From: Uliginosibacterium gangwonense
GTDB lineage: Bacteria; Pseudomonadota; Gammaproteobacteria; Burkholderiales; Rhodocyclaceae
DNA: 32,673 nucleotides
Reading direction: 5' to 3'
Assembly (NCBI GenBank): GCA_020723855.1
Contig: DYIB01000025.1
Span: forward strand, 1-32,673
Part shown: piece by piece, positions 24,124-30,371 of the stretch
How positions within the stretch are numbered: position 1 is the stretch's first letter
How the letters are laid out: the number at the start of each line of letters is the position of its first letter
Translations under genes and position numbers: made by a program
Notes under the pieces: model-generated
What the model was told of the DNA's origin: nothing
Databases searched by the model: none
Seen by the model: the letters and a program-made list of their open reading frames with translations, nothing else

Positions 24124-24908
24124 TCAGGTTTCCACGCGCGGCAAGCTTGCCGATGTCGGCTCCAGTTCATCGTCCAGCTCCAGCGACGCGATCGGCTGCA
24201 TCGCCTGCCCGATGGTGCCGCGCGCTCGTCGTACATGCCGGCCGTGCCGGTGATGATGCGGTCGAGCTGCTTTTCGCGCTCCTTCCAGAGGCGTTCCATG
24301 GCACGGCGCTCCCGGTCGAGCTGCTCGCGTAGCGCCACCGCGAGCGCCGGCCACGCGGCCAGGCTCGCGACCCAGACGCCGTCGATGAGGGCGAAGCCGT
24401 TGCGGGCTTCCTCCGGCAGCGCCACCGACACCAGCACCGCGAGGCTTGCGCCGCAGGCCCGCTGATCGTCCTTGAGCTTGGCCAGCCAGCCCGGCTGCCA
24501 GGCCTTGGTGTTCTTCACTTCCCAGACAATGCGGCCGCAGGGTTTGAGGGCGGCGTCGCGCACCTCCTGGATCAGGTCGACGCCGGTCATGCCCTTGGGG
24601 ACGGGCCGGATGGCGTCGCGCGGAAAGCGGCCTTCGAGGGCGGCCTTCTCCCTACGCAGCGCCAGCTCCGCCTCCTGCGCCTGGCGGGCCTTCTGGCGCT
24701 GCTCCGCGAGCAGCGCCTGGAACAGCTTCAGATCTTTTTCGGACTGCTCGCGGGCGCGCGCCTCGGCCTCGGCGACGGCCTGCTTGAGCCCTGCCTCGTG
24801 GGCGGCGTGCAGGCCCGCTTCGAGCTGGCCGCGCAACTGGGCGGTCAGTGCCTCGGTAAGGGGAATGGCGTGGCCGCAGTTGGGGCAGTTAATGACGGTA
24901 TCGGTCAC
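24124..24908 (-). pseudogene. Frameshifted DUF2130 (RmuC-like nuclease) gene
   Basis: The frame from the GTG at 24908 (AAAGGAAA upstream) starts with a zinc-ribbon pair CPNCGHAIPLTEALTAQL, then a charged coiled coil (about 25-95), then the DUF2130 nuclease core with DAIRPVPKGMTGVDLIQ and IVWEVKNTKAWQPGWLAKLK. At TAGMYDER the family C-terminus moves to another frame near 24219-24226 (RGTIGQAMQPIASLELDDEL), consistent with loss of one base, and ends at the TGA at 24126-24124. Without repair the product continues with unrelated sequence. The coil is also shorter than expected for the family (usually about 400 residues). It follows the CARF gene by 12 bases. DUF2130 is a PD-(D/E)xK-like fold of unknown role. 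Confidence 0.75.
24139..24152. promoter_or_regulatory. Palindromic candidate operator, copy 3
   Basis: CGGCAAGCTTGCCG, a perfect 14-bp palindrome about 64 bp (centre) upstream of the cmr1 GTG. It lies inside the 3' end of the DUF2130 reading frame. Its TTGCCG half could also overlap a -35 element. Confidence 0.6.
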
Positions 24909-24920
24909 AACGGTTTCCTT

Positions 24921-26054
24921 TCAGGAGTCGGGCGCATCAAGCGTGGCGAAGCGCACCGCGTCGGGCGGCAGGGTGAGACGATAGCGGCGCGGGCGCGTGC
25001 CGCCGTTGTCCACGAGATACGGCGCAGCGGCGGCGCCGAGCGCCTCGCGCAGCCGGCGCTGCAGGCGTGACAGGTGCTGCGAAAACCAGGCCTCCTCGAC
25101 TCCTTGGGTCAGCGCATCCTCCAGGCCATCGGGCACATGCATGAGGCCACATGCCTCGCGGAGATCTGCGAGATATGCGTCTGCCCAGTCGCGATCCTTG
25201 ACATCCTTGAGCGGCGCCTGCAGCGGCGCGGCGCCGCGCTGAGTCCGGCGGGCAAGCACCGCGAGGAGTGCGAACTGGGCCGGCGGGAGCGTGAGGGTCC
25301 TGCCGGCCGCGCAAATCCTGCGCGTGCGCGGGTCCAGGGTGAGCATTGCCGGCCCGAGCGCGGCGCGAGCGGCCTCGACCGTTTCCCCGAAGCTCGCCTT
25401 GCCCTCGAGCAGGGCCTTCGGCAGACCATGACGCAGGCTCACAAAGGGGATCTCGGCCAGGGTGACCGCAGCGGTGGCCGCATCGGCGAGCTTGCGGTCC
25501 CTCGTCTCGATGACGCGCCCATAAGGCGTCGGGTAGAAGAATTCCCAGCTCGATTCGAAGGGCTCGGAGACGAGAACGTGGGACAGCCGATCCTGGGGGC
25601 GTCCATGGAGCGACAGGGCATAGCCGAGGAAGAAGCCCATGGTCTTGCGTCCGCCGGCGATGGACACATGAAGCGCGGCCTCCGGGTCGGCGGTGAGATC
25701 CCGCATCATGCCGGTGATGAAGTCGGCGGCGAGCAGGTTGTCTTGGGGACTGCGGATGTCGTCCAGGGCGGTGCCGCTGCCATCGTTCAGCACGTGGATG
25801 TGGCGAGCGTCGAAGGCGATCGGCGGCAGGCCATAGTCGGCGCGCAGCCGGTGGAACCATCCCGGCGAGTCGGAAAGCAGCGCCAGGCGGGCGCGCTCGG
25901 CGCCTTCGGCAGTCGTGATGAGATGGACCTCGGTGGGAATGAAGCGCGGCGTTTGGCGAAGCGCGAGCGCATAGAGGGTTTCCGTCACCACCTGGGGCGA
26001 CAGACCGGTGACGGCGAGCAGAATACGGCGCGGGTAGGTGTGGGGCGCGTTCAC
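24921..26054 (-). CDS. CARF-domain protein of the NE0113 family with a winged-helix-like C-terminus
   Basis: About 377 residues of the CRISPR-associated NE0113 family (TIGR02584/PF09623). The N-terminal CARF-like domain begins RRILLAVTGLSPQVVTETLY, with HLITTAEGAERARLALL next and the ligand loop HVSIAGGRKTMGFFLGYAL. The C-terminal part (about 245-365: RTLTLPPAQFALLAVLARR onward) looks like a winged helix rather than a HEPN nuclease; no Rx4-6H motif was found. It may sense cyclic oligoadenylate and act as a transcription factor or accessory signal protein. The GTG at 26054 is chosen because the conserved domain starts nine residues later; a GTG at 26120 is the other option. It is the first gene of the cmr operon. 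Confidence 0.82.
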   Translation of the reverse strand: MNAPHTYPRRILLAVTGLSPQVVTETLYALALRQTPRFIPTEVHLITTAEGAERARLALLSDSPGWFHRLRADYGLPPIAFDARHIHVLNDGSGTALDDIRSPQDNLLAADFITGMMRDLTADPEAALHVSIAGGRKTMGFFLGYALSLHGRPQDRLSHVLVSEPFESSWEFFYPTPYGRVIETRDRKLADAATAAVTLAEIPFVSLRHGLPKALLEGKASFGETVEAARAALGPAMLTLDPRTRRICAAGRTLTLPPAQFALLAVLARRTQRGAAPLQAPLKDVKDRDWADAYLADLREACGLMHVPDGLEDALTQGVEEAWFSQHLSRLQRRLREALGAAAAPYLVDNGGTRPRRYRLTLPPDAVRFATLDAPDS

Positions 26055-26119
26055 GTAGGGATCCGGGTGGATTCGATGGTGGTGCCATCTTCTCGCGGAA
26101 CGGCGGGCTTCATGGGGCA

Positions 26120-26133
26120 CGGCAAGCTTGCCG
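26120..26133. promoter_or_regulatory. Palindromic candidate operator, copy 4
   Basis: CGGCAAGCTTGCCG, a perfect 14-bp palindrome whose centre lies about 72 bp upstream of the GTG of the NE0113-family gene, the first gene of the cmr operon. Confidence 0.6.
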
Positions 26134-26256
26134 CGTGCGCATGTTCGCCGCTGGCGCGCGGGGGAGAGACAGCGAAAAGCAGCGGCGCGATACCGGCTGG
26201 CATTTGCTTCATGAGTCTGAGCCTGAAGAACCCGCCTCTCTGGGCGGCGTTGGAAA

Positions 26257-26282
26257 CGGGTTTATCTTCTGTGCGAAACCCG
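26257..26282. terminator. Inverted repeat in the gap between sspB and the CRISPR island
   Basis: CGGGTTT and AAACCCG pair over a 12-base loop. On the minus strand the stem is followed by only a short T run (TTTCC), so it is a weak candidate for an intrinsic terminator after sspB; an operator is also possible. Apart from this and the palindrome at 26120, the 339-base gap 26055-26393 shows no gene. Confidence 0.4.
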
Positions 26283-26393
26283 ATTATGCCGTATGAAGAA
26301 GGAATGGTGGTAGGCGGGGTGTCCGTCGCCCGCGAGCGCAGATCGAGGATGGGGGTCGTGCTGGAGCGGCCGGGGGTGCCGCCGGAGACGAGC

Positions 26394-26801
26394 TTACTTG
26401 ATGCGCGTCAGGCGCGGGCGGCCGGGTGGAGTGGGCTCGCTGGGAGGGGACGGCTCGCCCTCGGCGGGCGCGGCGTCCTCGGCGGGCATTGCCGGCGCGA
26501 TCTCGAAAGCCATGCCTTGCCCGTTCTCTCGGGCGTAGATGGCGGCGACGTTGTCTACGGGGATCGACAGGGAATGGGCCACCCCGCCGAAGCGGGCGTT
26601 GAAGGTGATGAGTTCGTTGCCCATCACCAACTGGTGGGTGGCGTCGTGGCCGATGTTGAGCACGATCTGGCCGTCGCGCACGTACTGGCGCGGCACCACG
26701 GTGCGCTCGTCCACCACCACGGCGATGTAAGGCGTGAAGCCCTGGTCCATGCACCATTCGTAGATGGCGCGCATCAGGTAGGGCTTGGTGGACTGGGTCA
26801 T
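26394..26801 (-). CDS. sspB: ClpXP specificity-enhancing adaptor SspB
   Basis: A 135-residue SspB. The N-terminus STKPYLMRAIYEWCMDQGFT and the core ELITFNARFGGVAHSLSIPV are typical of the ssrA-tag-binding domain. The tail is Pro- and Glu-rich and ends PRLTRIK, matching the ClpX-binding C-terminal motif. It delivers ssrA-tagged proteins from stalled ribosomes to ClpXP. The ATG at 26801 is chosen over the longer open frame because the domain begins there. It follows sspA, its usual partner. Confidence 0.93.
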   Translation of the reverse strand: MTQSTKPYLMRAIYEWCMDQGFTPYIAVVVDERTVVPRQYVRDGQIVLNIGHDATHQLVMGNELITFNARFGGVAHSLSIPVDNVAAIYARENGQGMAFEIAPAMPAEDAAPAEGEPSPPSEPTPPGRPRLTRIK

Positions 26802-26828
26802 GGTGAAATCCCCCGGCGGCTGCGCCGC

Positions 26829-26850
26829 CACCCCCTTTTCGAGGGGGGTG
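26829..26850. other. Hairpin between sspA and sspB
   Basis: CACCCCC and GGGGGGTG pair over a short loop (TTTTCGA) in the 53-base gap between sspA and sspB. A second GC-rich hairpin (GGCGGC-TGC-GCCGCC) adjoins it. Similar C- and G-run hairpins are common dispersed repeats in betaproteobacteria; it may lower sspB expression relative to sspA. Confidence 0.5.
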
Positions 26851-26854
26851 CCTT

Positions 26855-27451
26855 TCAGCGGCGCATGACCTTCTCGGAGGGCGTCAGGGCGTCGATGAAG
26901 CCCTGGCGGCTGAAGATGCGCTCGGCATACTTCATCAGCGGCGCGGCCTGCTTGCCCAGCTCGATGCCGTAGTGGTCCAGGCGCCACAGCAGGGGTGCGA
27001 TGGCCACGTCGAGCATGGAGAACTCGTCGCCCAGCATATATTTCTGCTTGGTGAAGATGGGCGCCAGCTCGGTGAGGCGGTCGCGCACATGGACGCGCGC
27101 CTTGTCGGCGGCCTTGAGGTTCTTCTCCAGGCTCTCGATATGGGAGAACAGCTCCTGCTCGAAGGTGAACAATAGCTGGCGCGCCCGCGCCCGCATGATG
27201 GGATCCGGCGGCATCAGTTGCGGATGCGGGAAGCGCTCGTCGATGTACTCGTTGATGATGTTCGCCTCGTACAGCACCAGGTCCCGATCAACCAGCACCG
27301 GCACGCGGTTGTAGGGGTTGATTACGGCGATGTCTTCCGGCTTGTTGAACAAGTCGACGTCGATCACCTGGAAGTCCATCCCCTTTTCGTACAGGACGAT
27401 GCGGCAGCGATGGCTGAACGGACACGTGGTGCCCGAGTACAAAGTCATCAT
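26855..27451 (-). CDS. sspA: Stringent starvation protein A
   Basis: About 198 residues with a glutathione-S-transferase fold. The N-terminal thioredoxin-like domain starts MMTLYSGTTCPFSHRCRIVL and contains NPYNRVPVLVDRDLVLYEAN; the helical domain follows (ARQLLFTFEQELFSHIESLE). SspA binds RNA polymerase and supports survival under starvation and acid stress. Two adjacent ATGs (27451 and 27448) can start it, with GGGG about ten bases upstream. It is encoded after petC, the standard betaproteobacterial arrangement. Confidence 0.93.
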   Translation of the reverse strand: MMTLYSGTTCPFSHRCRIVLYEKGMDFQVIDVDLFNKPEDIAVINPYNRVPVLVDRDLVLYEANIINEYIDERFPHPQLMPPDPIMRARARQLLFTFEQELFSHIESLEKNLKAADKARVHVRDRLTELAPIFTKQKYMLGDEFSMLDVAIAPLLWRLDHYGIELGKQAAPLMKYAERIFSRQGFIDALTPSEKVMRR

Positions 27452-27480
27452 GGTGGTGGTACCCCAGGAATAGTCGGCAT

Positions 27481-27507
27481 CGCGCACCACACGGCGTACG
27501 CGTGGTG
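27481..27507. terminator. Strong hairpin between petC and sspA
   Basis: CGCACCACACG pairs with CGCGTGGTGCG (10 of 11 bases) around a 5-base loop. No T run follows on the minus strand, so it could be a weak terminator or an mRNA-processing hairpin that separates petABC from sspAB. Confidence 0.4.
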
Positions 27508-27556
27508 CGGTCATATCACGATGCCCAAATAACTGCATAAACCGGCCTGCGATGAA

Positions 27557-28273
27557 TTAATGGACGTCTTTCCAATATTCGCGCTTGAGAGAATAGGCGA
27601 CCACCAGCAGCACGGCGAGGAACAGCAGCACGCCGATGCCGATCTGCTTGCGCCACTCCGCCGCCGGCTCGCCCACGTATACCAGGAAGGAGACCAGGTC
27701 GGCGACGGCGTCGTTGTACTGTTCCGGCGTCATGGTGCCTTTGGTCACGAGCGTCAGCTTGTGGTCCTTCATCACCTGCTGGCCCTGCAGCTCCCACAGG
27801 GCGTGGGGCATGCCGACGTTCTCGAACACCACGTTGTTCCAGCCGGTGGGCCGGGACGGGTCGCGATAGAAGGTGCGCAGATAAGTGTAGAGCCAGTCGG
27901 CGCCGCTGCCGAACTCGGAGGCGCGCGCGCGGGCGATGAGCGACAGGTCGGGCGGCCAGGCGCCGAAGAACTCCTTGGCCTCCGGCCGGCGCAGGGCTAT
28001 CGTCATGGGTTCGCCCACCTTCTCGGCGGTGAACATCAGGTTGTCCCTGATCTGCTGCTCGGACAGGCCCAGGTCGCGCAGGCGGTTGTAGCGCATGTAG
28101 CTCAGGCCGTGGCAATTCAGGCAGTAGTTCACGAACAGCTTGGCGCCGTTTTGCAGGGCTGCCACGTCGCGGGTCTTGTCCGGGGCGCGATCGAGCTTGA
28201 GCTCGGCGCCGGCGGCGAGCACCGTCAGGGGCGCGAACAGGACGGCAAGGAGCAGTTTCTTCATGGTTTTCAT
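27557..28273 (-). CDS. petC: Cytochrome c1 subunit of the bc1 complex
   Basis: A 238-residue cytochrome c1. It has a signal peptide (MKTMKKLLLAVLFAPLTVLA), the haem-attachment motif CLNCH (Cys51, Cys54, His55), and one C-terminal membrane anchor (about 211-230, IGIGVLLFLAVLLVVAYSL). It passes electrons from the Rieske protein to soluble cytochromes on the periplasmic side. The ATG at 28273 is chosen by the signal peptide; MKKLLLA at 28264 is an alternative. It lies 11 bases after petB. Confidence 0.95.
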   Translation of the reverse strand: MKTMKKLLLAVLFAPLTVLAAGAELKLDRAPDKTRDVAALQNGAKLFVNYCLNCHGLSYMRYNRLRDLGLSEQQIRDNLMFTAEKVGEPMTIALRRPEAKEFFGAWPPDLSLIARARASEFGSGADWLYTYLRTFYRDPSRPTGWNNVVFENVGMPHALWELQGQQVMKDHKLTLVTKGTMTPEQYNDAVADLVSFLVYVGEPAAEWRKQIGIGVLLFLAVLLVVAYSLKREYWKDVH

Positions 28274-28284
28274 CGCATCCGTCC

Positions 28285-29556
28285 TCACTTCGTCACCCGA
28301 TCCGGCACGGGTTTGCACTTGTCTATCCTCGTATACCAGGGCATGAGGAAGAAGAACAGGAAGTAGATGATGGTGCAGATCTGGGCCACCAGGGTGCGGC
28401 CGGGCGTGGGCGCCAGCATGCCCAGATAGCCCAGGATCAGGAAGGCGACGACGAAGATCGCCAAGGCACCCTTGTAGATCGGGCCCCTGTAGCGGATCGA
28501 CTTCACCGGGCTGCGGTCCAGCCACGGCAGGAAGAACAGGATCACCACGCCCAAACCCATGAAGATCACGCCCCATAGCTTGGCGTCCACCCAGAAGAAG
28601 TTGATGGTGTTGGCCCGCAGGATCGAGTAGAACGGCGTGAAATACCATACCGGGGCGATATGCGGCGGCGTCTGCAGCGGATCGGCCGGGATGAAGTTGT
28701 TGTACTCCAGGAAGTAGCCGCCGAGCTCGGGGGCGAAGAATACGATCACCGAGAATACCATCAGGAATACCACCACGCCGACGATGTCCTTCACCGTGTA
28801 GTACGGATGGAAGGGGATGCCATCCAGCGGGATGCCGGTGTTCGGGTCCTTCTTCTTCTTGATCTCGATGCCGTCCGGGTTGTTGGAGCCCACTTCGTGC
28901 AGCGCAATGATATGGGCGAACACCAGGCCCAGCAACACCAGGGGGATGGCAATGACGTGGAAGGAGAAGAAACGGTTCAGCGTGGCGTCGGAGATGACGT
29001 AGTCGCCGCGCACCCACACACCCAGATCCGAACCGATCACGGGAATGGCGGACACCAGGTTCACGATCACTTGGGCGCCCCAATAGGACATCTGGCCCCA
29101 GGGCAGCAGGTAGCCGAAGAAGGCCTCCGCCATCAGGCACAGGTAGATGAACATGCCGAAGATCCACAGCAGCTCGCGCGGCTTGCGGTAGGAGCCGTAC
29201 AGCAGGCCGCGGAACATGTGCAGATACACCACCACGAAGAAGGCCGAGGCCCCGGTGGAGTGCATGTAGCGGATCAGCCAGCCCCAGGGCACGTCGCGCA
29301 TGATGTACTCGACGCTGGCGAAGGCCACCGGCACGCCGTTGGCGTTGAGCGAGGCGTCCGGCTTGTAGTGCATCACCAGGAAGATGCCGGTGACGATCTG
29401 GATCACCAGCACCAGCAGGGCGAGCGAGCCGAAGAAGTACCAGAAGTTGAAGTTCTTCGGCGCGTAGTACTCGGAAAGATGGGCTTTCCAGGTGGCCGTC
29501 AGCGGGAAGCGCTCGTCAACCCACTGCAGCATCGCCGTCATTTTGTTGTTGGCCAT
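28285..29556 (-). CDS. petB: Cytochrome b subunit of the bc1 complex
   Basis: A 423-residue cytochrome b with eight or so membrane segments. Haem histidines lie in HSTGASAFFVVVYLHMFRG and in FHVIAIPLVLLGLVFAHIIA. The quinol-oxidation loop reads PVWY (in IAPVWYFTP) in place of PEWY, which is usual for beta- and gammaproteobacteria. It oxidises quinol and translocates protons across the cytoplasmic membrane. It begins three bases after petA. Confidence 0.96.
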   Translation of the reverse strand: MANNKMTAMLQWVDERFPLTATWKAHLSEYYAPKNFNFWYFFGSLALLVLVIQIVTGIFLVMHYKPDASLNANGVPVAFASVEYIMRDVPWGWLIRYMHSTGASAFFVVVYLHMFRGLLYGSYRKPRELLWIFGMFIYLCLMAEAFFGYLLPWGQMSYWGAQVIVNLVSAIPVIGSDLGVWVRGDYVISDATLNRFFSFHVIAIPLVLLGLVFAHIIALHEVGSNNPDGIEIKKKKDPNTGIPLDGIPFHPYYTVKDIVGVVVFLMVFSVIVFFAPELGGYFLEYNNFIPADPLQTPPHIAPVWYFTPFYSILRANTINFFWVDAKLWGVIFMGLGVVILFFLPWLDRSPVKSIRYRGPIYKGALAIFVVAFLILGYLGMLAPTPGRTLVAQICTIIYFLFFFLMPWYTRIDKCKPVPDRVTK

Positions 29557-29559
29557 CGA

Positions 29560-30156
29560 TTACGCTCCCTTTTTGTCCTCGCCGATGAGAATGCGCGTAT
29601 CGGAGAGATATGTGTGCGGCGGAACTTCCAGGTTGTCGGGGGCGGGCTTGTTCTTATAGACGCGCCCGGCCAGGTCGAAGGTCGAGCCGTGGCAGGGACA
29701 GAGGAAGCCGCCCGGCCAGTCGCTGGTGATACCGGACTCTGCACCGGCCTTGAATTTGTCCGTGGGCGAGCAGCCGAGGTGGGTGCAAATACCCACCACC
29801 ACCAGGTACTCGGGCTTGATGGAGCGGTACCGGTTCTTGGCGTATTCGGGCTGATTGGGCCGCTGGGACTGGGGATCGCTCACCTCGGACTCGGTCTTCT
29901 CGAGGGAGGCCAGCATCTCCGGCGTGCGGTGGATGATCCATACCGGCTTGCCGCGCCATTCGACGCGCATCATTTCGCCGGGGGCGAGCTTGCTGACGTC
30001 GGCTTCCACCGGCGCCCCGGCGGCCTTGGCCCGCTCCGAGGGCGCCATGCTGGCGAGGAACGGCACTGCGGTGGCGACTGTCGCGACCCCTCCTACCGCA
30101 GCCGTGGCGAGAACCAGGTTCCGCCGGCCGCCATCTACTTTCTGGTCACTACTCAT
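29560..30156 (-). CDS. petA: Rieske iron-sulfur subunit of the bc1 complex
   Basis: A 198-residue Rieske protein. An N-terminal twin-arginine anchor (GGRRNLVLATAAVGG, Arg11-Arg12) precedes the soluble domain, whose 2Fe-2S ligands are Cys124 and His126 in CTHLGC and Cys153 and His156 in CPCHGS. The Cys129/Cys155 disulfide pair is present. The ATG at 30156 is preferred to the one at 30222 because a perfect TATAAT lies between them at 30210-30205, placing the upstream ATG outside the transcript. Confidence 0.95.
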   Translation of the reverse strand: MSSDQKVDGGRRNLVLATAAVGGVATVATAVPFLASMAPSERAKAAGAPVEADVSKLAPGEMMRVEWRGKPVWIIHRTPEMLASLEKTESEVSDPQSQRPNQPEYAKNRYRSIKPEYLVVVGICTHLGCSPTDKFKAGAESGITSDWPGGFLCPCHGSTFDLAGRVYKNKPAPDNLEVPPHTYLSDTRILIGEDKKGA

Positions 30157-30204
30157 GGCCTCAATTTTCCCGAAGATAAAAGACGCAAACCGTAAAACCG
30201 CAGG

Positions 30205-30234
30205 ATTATACCGAGAAATCAAGGGGGATTAAAG
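30205..30234 (-). promoter_or_regulatory. Probable sigma-70 promoter for petABC
   Basis: On the minus strand a perfect TATAAT (30210-30205) is preceded, 17 bases upstream, by a weak -35 hexamer TTTAAT. Transcription would start near 30198, about 40 bases before the petA ATG. Confidence 0.6.
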
Positions 30235-30371
30235 CCTCACCGGCACCTGGCTTATGGCCGCCGGGGCGCACCGTCAGATGGCGCCGATGATGACCTTTCG
30301 GGCGAAGGACGCCTCCAGCGCCTGCCTCTTGGCGACGAGCGGGTGCTCCTCGCCCGGACGCCGTGCGCTTG

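Noticed and set aside
25074-26972. A 632-codon plus-strand frame across the NE0113-family gene and sspB
   Set aside because: It spans two well-supported minus-strand genes and shows no domain of its own.
28600-28700. PVWY instead of PEWY in cytochrome b
   Set aside because: This is the usual form in beta- and gammaproteobacteria, not an anomaly.
28274-29167. The upstream extension of the petC frame
   Set aside because: It is petB read in another frame; the cytochrome c1 signal peptide fixes the start at 28273.
30274-30371. An open tail (EEHPLVAKRQALEASF) just past the malQ stop in another frame
   Set aside because: It has no start of its own and no recognised family, and is continuous with an out-of-frame reading of malQ; MalQ ends normally.
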